64,000 bases of DNA from Pyropia yezoensis (GCA_009829735.1 CM020618.1:4090882-4154881); one strand, 5' to 3'; positions 31,400 through 41,707 are shown, counted from the stretch's first letter. The notes: a model not told the origin generated them from the letters alone. Numbers and translations: made by a program.

Positions 31400-31700
31400 C
31401 CCTTGACGTAGCTCCCGTCCGCCCTGGCCGCCGCGTCGCTCCACGCGTGCGCGGGCGCCACGCCCAGAGGCACGCCAAGAAAGAGGGTGCCGTGCACGGC
31501 GGCGGCGGCGGCGGCCGCGTCGGCCGCGGACGCAAAGGCCACCCATGCCTACCCGCAACGGTCACCCACGCCTACCCGCGCATGCGGCGCGCGTGGCCCG
31601 CCAAGATGAAGAGCACCCGCCCGTGGGGGGCAAAGAGGGCGGCGAGGGAGCGGCGGAGGAGGGGGAGGGCAAGCCGGTCGTTGAGCGCCCGCGCGTAGGA
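31400..31700 (-). pseudogene. Captured, decayed U1A/U2B''-type RRM sequence
   Basis: Minus-strand residues SYARALNDRLALPLLRRSLA, then ALFAPHGRV and ARRMRG, are followed in another frame by AWVAFASAADAAAAAAAVHG, TLFLGVPLGVAPAHA and WSDAAARADGSYVKG. In order this is the first RRM of the U1A/U2B'' (SNRPA/SNRPB2) family: LNDRL...L.RSL.ALF..HG, the RNP1 motif RMRGQAWV.F, and the diagnostic SD..A.ADG.Y.. tail. Between the halves a TAG stands where the family has Gln, explainable by one C-to-T change. A 23-bp tandem duplication (31541-31563 and 31564-31586) shifts the frame. The parent protein binds U1 or U2 snRNA hairpins in the spliceosome (family knowledge). This copy cannot encode a full RRM and lies inside the hAT, in the same orientation as the transposase, so it is interpreted as gene capture. 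Confidence 0.75.
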
Positions 31701-32331
31701 GGTGGAAAGGCGGGGGAGGGGGGGGGGACGCCGACCGCGACAGCCGGTGAGCGCCGCCGCCGCCACCACCACCACTGCCGCCGCCGCCGCCACGACCGCT
31801 GCCGCCACCGCCGCCACCACCACCGCTGCTGCGGCCACTGCTGCCGCCACCACCGCCGTTGCGATTCTAGGGGGAGGGGGTCGGTCTGGTGGAGGGGGAG
31901 AGGACGCCAGCAGCGGGGGGCACACCCCCGCCGCGCCATTGCTCGCCGGGGGCGACTTGGCGCGCCCCGCGGGCAGCCCGCCACCGCCACCGCCCCCGCG
32001 GTCGCGGTCACCGCCGCCGCCGCCGCCGCCGCTGACGCAGCTTCGACCGCCGCCGCCGCCACCACCGCCGCCGCCACCACCGCCGCTGCCATCCATGCCG
32101 GCGGGCGCGACGGCGGACGCTGCCGGCGCCGCGGCGGCTGCCGGCGACATGGGCGCCGGCGTCGGGGTGCGCATCGCCGAAGCGGACGCACGGCGTCGTC
32201 CGCGGTGTGCTGGACGCTGCTTCTTGACGGCGGACATGCGGGAGGACCACTGGGAGGAGGGCAGAGGCACTGTGCAATTATAGCCGGTTTCCACGTGAGA
32301 TGTAGTATTTGTATGGTATACTTAACTCCTA
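31701..32331. other. GC-rich repeat DNA upstream of the captured RRM, within the hAT
   Basis: Dominated by GCC/CCG-type trinucleotide repeats (31760-31865 and 31980-32100). A minus-strand frame contiguous with the RRM first half would read as Ala/Val/Gly runs. Near 32270-32320 the composition falls to balanced. No independent gene is supported. Confidence 0.45.
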
Positions 32332-32440
32332 ATCACGCCCCCAATCACGCCCTTTCTGGCGGGGCGTGACGTGTGATCACGCGCTAAATCACGCATGGGA
32401 TCACGCAAAATACGTGATCTTACATCACGTGCGGCGCGTG
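32332..32440. promoter_or_regulatory. hAT right subterminal motif cluster
   Basis: Five ATCACGC motifs (two as ATCACGCCC), plus CGTGATC and ATCACG variants, lie within about 110 bp inside the right end, matching the cluster inside the left end. Probably transposase binding sites (inference). Confidence 0.6.
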
Positions 32441-32453
32441 ATACCCAAGCCTA
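32433..32453 (-). repeat. hAT right terminal inverted repeat
   Basis: An exact 21-bp reverse complement of 25350-25370, followed immediately by the second CCTTAAAG target copy. Confidence 0.95.
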
Positions 32454-32461
32454 CCTTAAAG
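32454..32461. repeat. 8-bp target-site duplication, right copy
   Basis: CCTTAAAG, identical to 25342-25349. Confidence 0.95.
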
Positions 32462-33412
32462 TGCCAGGAGGCAATGTCCCGCTTGGCATACCCAGCAAAG
32501 TTGTCGATGGTAAAATTTTTCGAGTCGCTCTTCGTCGGGAACCTGAACTTCGCGAACACAACCTGCTTCGCGGCCTCCTCCGTGACGTTGAGACCACTGA
32601 AGATCGTCTCGACCGCCAAACTCGTGACGCCGTTGCTGTTTAAGTAGATTTGCGCACGGGTTGTTGGCGTGCACCACAAACGGACATACCTCAGGTTGAG
32701 GTCGTCCTGCATCGAAAAACAAGATGGGCAAGAAAATAACCACATAAAGTACGACACACAGACCAAAAAAAGTCGCTTCTGAGTTAGTTTCCGCAAGTAC
32801 CGAAGCAGGCGCTGCCCCATGTGCCCTTGAGCCCTCCGAGATGTACACATATGGCGCAAAAAAACCACGAGAGAGATGGAAAGAGTGTAGTAGCGCACAC
32901 TGAGGTTCTGCGCCCAGAGTGCCACCGGTGGGTCCCCACTGGCACCAGGCCTCTCAACTGCCATCGCAGAGCTCCCGGGGCGCTCCAAGGATGCTCCGAC
33001 AACAACAGCCGACGCATCCCTTGCCTTGCTGGCACACATCATCCTCAGCATGGCGTCGCTCACCAGAGCAAGCCCCTCCATCTTGTCGACGGCCAGCTTC
33101 GACAGCTCATTACCGCTCCGGACGCCGGCCCGAAGGACCACAAACTCCTTCTCCAGAGCTGCCAGCCTGAGCGCGAGGCTGGCAGCTTCTTGGCCGGCAG
33201 CGGTAGGTGCCGCCGCAACAGCCCCCGCTACCCCGCAGCAGGGGGGCCGAGCATCCGATGGGGTTGTGGAAGAGGGGGTGGTAGCACCTGCCGCTCCAGC
33301 GGCGGCAGAAGCCGTTACGGCCCCGCCCTCCACGCCAGCGCGGGGCGGCCGACCAGCGTCAGGCGTAGCTTGAGTAGTTGCAACCACATCAGCCGCCGCA
33401 GCGGTTAAACCC
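32462..33412 (-). pseudogene. Interrupted gene, 5' part (unrecognised protein)
   Basis: This is the upstream part of the gene split by the hAT. The minus-strand frame is open from near 33412, but no ATG lies at its left limit, so the true first exon may be further upstream or the start is the internal ATG in DKMEGLALV. An Ala/Thr-rich segment is followed by a coiled-coil-like helix (LALRLAALEKEFVVLRAG). A hydrophobic, T-rich stretch ending TGCAG at 32707-32711 looks like an intron with its acceptor before DDLNLR. The last exon reads AVETIFSGLNVTEEAAKQVV, FAKFRFPTKSDSKNFTIDNF and AGYAKRDIASWHFK up to the insertion. The family is unknown. Removing the hAT joins WHFK to AKGMLF in frame. Confidence 0.7.
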
Positions 33413-33509
33413 ACATCTCAATGACCTCATAATGGCTCCATTACGGGCCCCACCATTCGCCCATTGGAAGCTCAATATGTCATTAGACGTCCAATGGACC
33501 TCTCAATGG

Positions 33510-34011
33510 GCGCGCGCACATTTAGTGACGATCATGGATGATCCCCCTGCCGCCGCGCGGGTGACCCGGCCGGCGCGGCCGCGGCGGCGGCGGTCGTCGT
33601 CGTCCAACGCTGGGGGGGGGGCATGAGCCGGGGGAGGCCGTGCCTGTTCGTACCTCCCCTCCATGGACGGGGCGCGGCGGGTGCCACATCCAACATGGCG
33701 GCGGCCATGGTTCTGTGGTAACGGGGCCAGCGCCCGAAAAGAGGCTGGCGCCACCCCACCCCCCCCCCCCGCGTGATCATCACCGCCCAATGGTAGACAC
33801 ACCGGCGTTGCCCCCCGTCATCGCTCCCTCTCCTGCGCACCCCGCCGTCGCCCACTGCGGCACACGCACCACCACCCGGTTCCCCCCCCCCCCCACCCCT
33901 CGACCGATCCACCCCCCCCCCCTAGACCGCTCCACCCCTAGGTCACAGCCGCACACCCTACAACCGCTGGTCACCCAACCCCCCCCCCCCCCCCCCCCCC
34001 TCCCTTGGGCC
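33510..34011. other. Gap right of the nested elements
   Basis: GC-rich, with C-runs (33760-33773, 33886-33896, 33980-34000). Probably the 3' flank of the low-complexity minus-strand gene at 34012-35583. Nothing else is seen. Confidence 0.4.
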
Positions 34012-35583
34012 TCAAACCAAAAAGAGGAGCAGCGGCGACAGCGCCGCCGCCACCACACACGTCCACGCGAGGGCGCGCGCAGGCCACGGCGCCGCAGCGG
34101 CAGCGGCGGAAGCAGCGGCAGCAGTCGCCGCCGCGGCGCGCCCCCCCCCCCCCCCGCCCCCACCCCCGCCCCCCCCGCCGCCCTCGTGACCAACGACAGG
34201 GGCGGCGACAGCGACAGCCACCACCCGTCCACGCGGGCGGCGGCGTCTGTGGCGGCGCCACCACACCCGCCGCGAGCGCCGCCGCCGGCAGAGGGGACCC
34301 CGCCGGCATCCCCACCAACCCCGCCGCCGCCGCCGACGCCACTGGCGTGGCCACCATGGGCGCCTGCAAAGCGGCTCCACCGCCAAAAGCCGGCTGCTTG
34401 GCGAGCCGCCTTGGCCCCCGCCGACGACGGCCCCGTAGCGGCGGCAGCAGGCGCCACAGCCCCCCCCGGGGGCGACGGCCCGCCCAGCTCCACCGCCACG
34501 TACGACCGACGGCCACCACCGCCGCCACCGCCGCCGCCACCACCGCCGGCCGCCGCCGTCTCGTCGGCCACCACCGCAACGGCCACTGCCCCCCGAGGGC
34601 GGGGTGGGAGCCACCGGCGGCCAGCCGGCCGGCCGGCCGTCCAGCCCCCCCCCCCCCCCCCCCCCCCCAAGCTTAGCCCGGATGGCCCCCGCCAGCGTCG
34701 GCCGGCCGCCCACCGCGCCCGGCGCGGCGGCGGGGGCGGCGTCCGCCTCGGCCGCGTGCACCGCCGTCGACGCGGCCGTGACGGCCGACCCCACCGACGC
34801 CCACGAGCCACCCCCATCCGAGGCGGCACCCCCCCCCCCCCCCCCCCCCCCACCCCCACCACCACCGCCGTCACCGCCGTCACCCCCCCCACCCCCCCCC
34901 CACCACCACCACCGCCGTCACCGCCGTCACTCGCGGCGCTCAACGACCAGCCACTGCGGCAGCCGCTGCTGCTGTCACTGTGGTAGCCGCCCGTATCGCC
35001 GCCAACGCTGCGTTCACCACGGGCCGTCTCGTCCGCTCCCCGGCCGTCCCCGTCCCAGCTGCAGCTGCCGTCGTCGTCGCCGTCGCCTTGACCGTCGGCG
35101 GTGGGAGACCAGCAGCGGGGGGTGGTGGCAGCGGCCGCCGTCGCCGCCGCCGCCGCCCCCCCCGCCGGCGCCGGCCGCCACCGTGATGGCGGCAGGGGGG
35201 ACTGGGAGGCTGCCGACGAGGAGAGGCGCTCGAGGCGGGCCACCACCGTGGCCAGCAGCGCCGCATCGTCGGCAGCGTGGTACGCCAGGGGGGTCAGGTC
35301 CAGCTTGGCGCCGCCCACCCCCGCCCCCGCACTGCGGGCCCCGCCCCCGCCCGTGCTGTGCCGCCTTGGCCGCCGGGCGGGCGCGCCACGCAGGGGGGGG
35401 GGGGGGGGGGGGGAGCGACCGCCGCGGGTGGTGGACGGGGGGCGCCCCCGCCGTCGCCCCCGCCCCCGCGCCTGCCGTCGCCGCCGCCGACGCCGCCGCC
35501 GACGCTGCCGCCGTCGCTGCCGCCGCGGCTGCGGCCGCCTCGCCAAGGGTGACGCAGCTCTTGCAGCGGCCGTGCGCCACCAT
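34012..35583 (-). CDS. Probable low-complexity protein, frame broken at homopolymers
   Basis: On the minus strand an ATG at 35581-35583 (MVAHGRCKSCVTLGEAA) follows a C-rich leader. Coding-like segments alternate between two frames, with each switch at a G/C run (about 35398-35413, 34829-34851, 34647-34668, 34141-34154). The segments are: a poly-Ala helix; AKLDLTPLAYHAADDAALLA with TVVARLERLSS; an acidic part DGQGDGDDDGSCSWDGDG; AVGGRPTLAGAIRAKL; SYVAVELGG; AKAARQAAGFWRWSRFAGAH; and a C-terminal hydrophobic LAWTCVVAAALSPLLLFLV before a stop at 34012. The simplest reading is one gene of about 520 aa with wrong homopolymer lengths, a CxxC N-terminus and a possible C-terminal membrane anchor. I recognise no family, and a pseudogene cannot be excluded. 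Confidence 0.4.
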
Positions 35584-37790
35584 CGTGGGTGGGGTCGCAG
35601 ACCAGGGGCGGGGCAAGAAGAGCGATAGGGAGTTGGCGGGGGGGCGAGACAAGGCTAAAAAGAGGGGAGAGTGGCGGGGGGGGAAGGGGTTGGAAGCTAC
35701 GAAATGGGGACCAGGCCGGACGGGAGAGCCCAGGAGGGTGAGTGGGGGGAGGGCGAGAGCCCGCAGCGGGGGTGGGGGGGGGGGGGGGTGGATGGGGTGG
35801 GGGTGGAGGGGGCAGGGAAAGGACAAGGTGCCCGCCTACCACCAGACCAGGCTGCGAGCCGGACAGGCAGCTGCAGGGGAGGGGGAAAGGACCGGAGGAG
35901 CGGGGGCGGGGTAGCGGTCACGGTGGAGGCGGCGGGGGGCGCGCGGAGGGGGTAGAGGCGGGGGTGGCCAGACGCGATGGCGGTGCAGCCACCGTGGGGT
36001 CGGCGACCACCACCGGGGCGGGGAGGCGGGTCGACGATGAGGAGGGGCGATCCCGCTCCCGGTCGCGACGGCGGCAGCGGCGGCGGCGGCAGCGGCGGCA
36101 ACGGGGAACGCGGCACAGGGCAACGGCGCAGGCGGCGGGCGGTCATAGGATGGCGCGGGGACGGGCGCGGGGGTGGTGGGGGGGGGGAGGGGGGTGCGAG
36201 GGGGGGGCCGGCCGGAAAACAAAAAGGCGGGGGTGTCCCCCCGCCACAGACACTGGGGGCGGCCCGGGAGCGCACGCGGCGGACCCCCCCCCCCCGCCCC
36301 CCCCCCCCCTCCACCGGCGGCGGCGCGCCGCACGCACAGGTCACCCACCACCACAGCCCCGCGGGCCACCCGCCCAACCCCCACAACGTTGGGGCGGCGC
36401 CGCTGTCCCGGCCGCCGCCGCGCATCGCCACGTGCGTGTACCCCCCCCTCTGGCCCGGCGGGGGGGGGGGGGGGGGGGCGGAGGGACGGGGGGCGGCCGC
36501 GTTGGCCTGCCTCCACCGGCTACGGTCCCACGAGGGGGGGGGGGGGGTTGGGAGGCCAGTCTTGCCCACAACCCCCCCACCCCTCCTGCTCTCTGCAGAG
36601 CGGCAGCGCAGCGTGCCTCTTTGGCACAGGGCGTCGATGCGTGGCGACCGAAAAAACCCCACACACTGGCGGGCGCGTGGGGGCCACCACGCCCCCCGGG
36701 GGCATGGGCGTGGGTGGTGTGCCGCCGCGGGCCAGCTGGAAGCGGGAAGGCGGTGGGGGGGGGGGGGTGGGGGAGGGAAGTGGGGCAGGAAACGGGCCCT
36801 TGCATGGAGCCCCCGGGGGGGGTATCAAGGGGGGGGGGGGGGGGGCAGCGCGCTCCCGCGTGTCCCTTTCCCGCCATCCTGTTGCATCCTGTTCAAGAGA
36901 CACCCCCGAGTGGGGGGGTGGGGTGGGATGGGGTGGGGAAAGGGAGGGGGGGGGGGGGGGGGTTTGTGCGCGCGACGGGCGCTCCTCAAGAGAGGATCTG
37001 CCAATCCCACGACGGGTGCGGCGGCGGCGCCGTCGACGGGGCCGCCCACCACCCACAACGACGACGCGGCCCGCCGCCGCCACACGCTCAACGCCGCCGC
37101 CACTGGGGCCACAGGCCGCGGCGCGGCAGCGGGGGAGGGGTGGAAGCCGGCACCGCCAGCGACGGCAGCGGCAGCGGCAGCGACAGCGGCAGCAGCAGCA
37201 GCAGCGGCGGAGGCCGCGGCGGCGGCGGCGGCGGCGGCAGACGCGGCCACTGGCTGTGGGGCCGACGCGGGCGCCGCCGCAGAGCCACCACGGCTCGTGG
37301 CCAAGTGACGTGCGCCGTCACGGGGGGCGGCGGCCACAGGCCACTGGCGGGACTGAGGTGGCGAAGAAGAGGAGAGTGGGTGAGCCGGGGAAGGGCAGAG
37401 CCGGGAGGGGGGGGGTGGAGGGGGGAGGAAGCGCATTACAAAAGACCCGGGAAGAGGGGCGAGTGTGTAGGCGGCGCGCCGGAACGCGCGCGCCGGCGGC
37501 AGTCACTCTCGAGGGTTGGTCTGGATGCAGCGGGAAGGGGGGCGGGGGGGGGGGGAAGGGTGGTGTGAGGAACCGGGAGGTGGGGGGGGGGGGGGGAGGG
37601 GAGGATCGGCGGGGTGGGTACCCCTCGAGTCAACTGTGCCACGGGTGCACGCCCCACCCGCGTGCCCTATGAGGGACACACGAGGGAAAGGGGGCGCTCC
37701 CTGTTCCATTGAATCTCCCGCTGTGGCATGGACGAGCTTGGGTGGTGCCCGCGGATCGCCGATCAGATCAGAGCCAGTCAACACATGCGA
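35584..37790. other. GC-rich low-complexity stretch, no supported gene
   Basis: The first about 200 bases form the leader of the gene at 34012-35583, including a G-run at about 35767-35788. The remainder contains long G-runs (36461-36478, 36532-36546, 36828-36845, 36941-36963), a C-run (36286-36312) and a CAG/GCG repeat (37180-37250). Frames on both strands are Pro/Arg/Gly-rich shadows. A broken hairpin (GTAGTAG...CTACTAC) lies at about 37794-37820, where the composition falls sharply. Confidence 0.45.
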
Positions 37791-38860
37791 TCCGTAGTAG
37801 AGGACCTATGTCCTACTACTGCTGCTTGCTGAATTCTGTCCTGATGGCCCAACACCGAGACATAGAGTCAATTTCTTGTCTATACGGGCACCGCATTGGC
37901 TGGACAGCGCTATCAGCTGTTTGACAACCCAATCATGTGGTAGTATGCCGGGCCAGAAAGGGCCGCAACTGTTTCTCACTGTTTCTTCTCAGAAGCTCGA
38001 GGGTTTCTACTGTGTGTACTCTGTCGGGGCGAACCTGACCTACCGAGTACTCAGCTTAAGTTGCTTGAATATTGAAAGCATTAGAACTTCAAGATTGGGC
38101 AGCTCACATCGTATAGATAGGCTCATCAGTTCAGTCCGACCACGAACGTTTCACCACGTACTCACATTTACTGAATATGAGAGATCGAATGTTTGTGCCA
38201 CGAGTGGCCTCGTCCATCCCGTAGAGCGTACAAGCCTCCTTTTTACAGCACGCTGCCTCGTGACCCATGCGAAAATCCACGGCGACCACGCGAGAGACCA
38301 GAGTCGGGCTCGCTTCGCGCCACACGTAAGAAAACAGGCGTCGAGGGAAGGACTCTGTGCTGAGGGTTAGTCCTGTTGAGGAATCGTGTTGGCAGCCAGT
38401 CGCCCACTGGAGACTCGACTATCGTCAAGGACGAAACTGGGACGCCGCGTGCCGGCAACGAATCCGCGCAGGCGCTCCACCTCGCGCACATTTTCGCAGG
38501 TCTCCCATCGTGAAGGCTGAAGTCTGCAGAAGCTGCATAGAGTTGTCAGAATGAGTTTGTCCGGAATATATGCAGTACACCTAAGTACGATAGAGCGAGT
38601 GACAGAACTAGAATGATTTGTGGCGGCTTACTTGAGAACTCTCATTCTACTTAAGGTCGGTCGAACGGAGATAGAGGCGTCAGAAAATGGCGTCTTCGAA
38701 AGTACTCCATGCGCAAAGTAGCCGCCCACTGCAGTCGTCCGCGAGCGCTCGTTGGACTCTTTGCATTCTGGAACGCCTCTCCATTGGCTCGGAGGCGTGA
38801 AACAGATGCGAATCGAGCCAGTTCTGAGAAGGTAGCCCGCCTAGTTCCGAAAGAACATGA

Positions 38861-39005
38861 AATTCTCCGACCGTCCGTTGGAAGATACGTGACATTCTTC
38901 GAGAGAGAAAGAGGCGTACAACTCAGAGACGATCGGAGAAGAGAGAAAACGAAGAGCATGAGAAGAGAGAGCTTGACGAGCTGAATCGACTACTGCTCTA
39001 AAAAA
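38861..39005 (+). repeat. Dispersed repeat, copy 1
   Basis: This region contains ACGTGACATT, an A/G-rich stretch, GAGCATGAG..GA.AGAGCTTG.CGAG and ATCGACT in the same order and spacing as 44545-44690. The two are diverged direct copies of an unknown repeat. Confidence 0.55.
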
Positions 39006-39822
39006 ACAATCTTCAAGTGCCTCAAATAATGAGAAGTCTAAACAAAACACGCCACATTTGCAGGAGTCCGACTTGGTACGGTCTGGTCGCACTAAAAGCA
39101 GCGTTGTGAACAACATCTAGATGCAAGGCACTACTTAATGTTATCACTTTATCATTGTACGATCGATCACTACAGGCTAGTTTACCATGATTGGTATCAC
39201 TCCTCCGCAAGTATACAATCGTGGGGAGTTGCATTAGCATGCGTGTAGTCGACAAGTATAGTCTGGCCAGTTCTGTCCGATGCGTAGCTGTCAGATTGTG
39301 GAGAGCTTTGACCACCCTTTGGCACGTCTTCCCTTCGGATTCTCTCTCGCTACCCACCTCGCCCCCACCCCCCTTCACACGCTGGCCAGCCATGAGCCCT
39401 GGATTTCAGCAAAGTCCGACGTGACTTCGAGCGCTTTTTTTCCGGGGCCCCCGCTTGAACTCGCGCTTCCCGCGTAACGGGCTCCACTGGGGCCAGCTGA
39501 GGTGTGGTCTGCTCCCCCATGAGAATACGCCGCCTCTCCGTTCAAGCATGCCTAGTCGGGGAGGGCCGAGGGACGCTGCCGGAAGTTGCAAAAAGGATCC
39601 TGGGTAGACCGACTGGCACAGCCTGGTGAAGTTGCAGGTTTTTTCTTCACAGGAGATCCCGCGTGATGAGGTGACTCCGGCAATTGTGAAGGTGGGACTC
39701 AAGAAGGCGGGCGTGGCCAGGAGCCGTGCTGAAGACATCTGCAGATGATGTGATAGCGCTAATGGGCACACATCAGATCTCAACGTATGCGTATGTACGC
39801 TCATGAAATGAATATTGTAGTG

Positions 39823-40229
39823 CCCCGAATTTTGTCTCATGGGGAGAACAAGAAGAACAGACCATGCCTCAGATGATCCACCTCTGACTAATGATTGCTC
39901 CGCGTTGCTGTGCGAACAGTGCGATCTGAGATTTTCTGGAGATTTCTGGCCGCATCGATGGGGAAGAGGCCCAGTTGCGACCTCTCCCACTGTTCTTGAC
40001 TGGATCACGCGGAGATAGAGAGAAAGCGGTTGAGATCACCCGAGAAAACAACAGCGTTCTGCCCAAACAGCGTTCGGCAAAAGATCCTCTGTGACTGCAG
40101 CCAATCATCGCCTTCTCAAGATCACAGTGCCAAAGCACGGTATTGGTCGGCTCTCAGCTACCAGCACGCGATTGGCTCATAGTCTGTTGTGGCGCTGGTG
40201 CTGTCGTCGCCATGAGACAAAATTCGGGG
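39823..40229. mobile_element. Short inverted-repeat element (MITE-like)
   Basis: CCCCGAATTTTGTCTCATGG at 39823-39842 is repeated in exact inverted form at 40210-40229. Weaker inverted similarity continues inward for about 40 bp. The 407-bp element has no coding capacity. I see no clean target duplication, so the class is unknown. Confidence 0.6.
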
Positions 40230-40880
40230 AACTGCAGAAAAGTATCGCTCAGCGGCGAATATTGGCCGATCCGAACACGAACTCGAGTGCATGAACGAGA
40301 GCACAAGCCAATAACGTGCGAGTAGCGGGAAAAAGCGATGCGCGTGCTGTGGCACCCAGATCCCACGAAGCATCCGATTGGCGGCGGTGGCAGTGGCTCT
40401 CGGGCCGAACGATTGTTGTCAGAACATTGTTTTTTTCTCGTACATTCTCTCTTGTTTTGTGAGATCAACTGATGATGAGTTGTGCAGCTTGCGCATCCTC
40501 ATTCAAACAAACACCAGGAGAGACCATTACCACAAGAAAAAATGTATCCTCTATCCGCAGACGCGCCTCGTGCTCTTCTTTTTCGTGATGTATTTGTCGT
40601 GCTTCTGTGCGGATGTCGCGGGAAGTGACTCAGAAATCTCAGATCCCTCTGTGGCAAAGCGAAGGAAATCCATGCGGAGCAGCCATTGGTCAAATCTCCT
40701 ACGGCTGTATTCATATACGCATCCTCTGAGGCATGCCGTTGGTCATATGCAGTCTGTTGATATTCTGGTCACGATCGGCCCAACTTAAGCACTCAGCAAA
40801 TTCAAAACGAAACTTGAAATAGTTAGTTAATTCATGGAGTACTCAGAGGCGGGACAAACACTATTGCACTTTTTCGCAAC

Positions 40881-41222
40881 CCTGATCAAGTGTACAGCTG
40901 TTAATTGGCCAGTGGTATACTACAGATGTTGGCTGCGGTATATCTCCTCTCATGCGACGTTCTAGTGGAAACATCTAGAATAACCTCAAACCCGATCTCG
41001 GCCACTCCTTGTCGAACTCATTCAAATATTTGATATTCTTTTCAATCAGCACCCTGATCAAGTGTACAGCTGTTAGTTTGCCAGTGGTAGACTACAGATG
41101 ATGGCTGAGCTATATCTCGTCTCATGCGACGTTCTAGTGGAAACATCTAGAATAACCTCAAACCCGATCTCGGCCACTCTTTGTCGAACTCATTCAAATA
41201 TCTGATATTCTTTTCAATCAGC
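40881..41222 (+). repeat. Two-copy tandem duplication, 174-bp unit
   Basis: The unit starting CCTGATCAAGTGTACAGCTG at 40881 recurs at 41055 with a few percent difference. A core of about 55 bases in each copy, from CATGCGACGTTCTAG to TCTCGGCCACTC, is identical. Confidence 0.92.
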
Positions 41223-41253
41223 CCAGGCGCGGGAGACTGTTCTGAAGACGTAT

Positions 41254-41707
41254 CACAGTTGTCCCAATTTTAGCGGTCTTCACAAGAGTACAACGGTGGT
41301 TGACCTATGGCACACCTTAGGTCTTGCTGCTCCGACCAATGGCAGACTCGTATCGGGATCTGTTGTTGTGCAAGCAGAGAAGTCGGAGTCTTCTGACACA
41401 CTTCTGAACCGCTCCAGCAGAGAACCGAGAGCGGCTGAGGCTTCCCAATTGATCCAGCCCAAGACTCCCCTGAGATCAACAGAAGAGAGGGGAGATCGTT
41501 GGAATGAATAATAGTGTTCTGACCAATGAGCTCTTTGATGGAGAAGCCGCAGGACCTGTGGCCAATCGCTTTTTTCCTGGATCGGACAGCCTCGCCATTT
41601 CTGCCCCGAGCTCATGCCATTCTCGAGCGTCATTGGCTGAAAAGCTGTCTGCGACCTGTTCTTGTGCAGTTGTACACACGCACAACCTCCAAAATTGGGA
41701 CAATTGC
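41254..41707. mobile_element. Short inverted-repeat element (MITE-like)
   Basis: CAGTTGTCCCAATTTT near 41255 and its inverse AAAATTGGGACAATTG near 41691-41706 bound a 454-bp segment. The inverted similarity continues inward over about 40 bp (GAGTACAACGG versus GTGTACAACTG). There is no coding capacity and no clear target duplication. Size and layout resemble the element at 39823-40229 but the ends differ. Confidence 0.55.

Larger units (their letters stand above)
25350..32453. mobile_element. Complete 7104-bp hAT-superfamily transposon
   Basis: The ends are perfect 21-bp inverted repeats beginning TAGGCTTGGGTATCACGCG (25350-25370 and 32433-32453), bounded by the 8-bp duplication CCTTAAAG. 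Inside, the subterminal regions carry clustered ATCACGC motifs on both sides. The transposase gene (25514-28561, minus) occupies the left part. The middle (28562-31399) has a minisatellite and non-coding DNA. The right part (31400-31700) holds a decayed U1A/U2B''-type RRM sequence. The transposase frame is intact and the ends are perfect, so the insertion looks recent. The element sits in an exon of the gene at 24082-33412. Confidence 0.95.
23376..33509. mobile_element. Possible host element of the interrupted gene (CCATT-rich inverted ends)
   Basis: The regions just outside the interrupted gene are both built of AATGG/CCATT motifs in opposite orientation. The left end begins CCATTGAG at 23376 and continues CTAATGG..CCATTAG; the right end finishes CTCAATGG at 33509 and reads as CCATTGAG on the minus strand, followed by CTAATG. 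Removing the nested hAT leaves about 3.0 kb, a plausible size for a one-gene DNA transposon. No clean target duplication is visible and the encoded protein is unrecognised, so the identity as a mobile element is a hypothesis. Confidence 0.35.
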
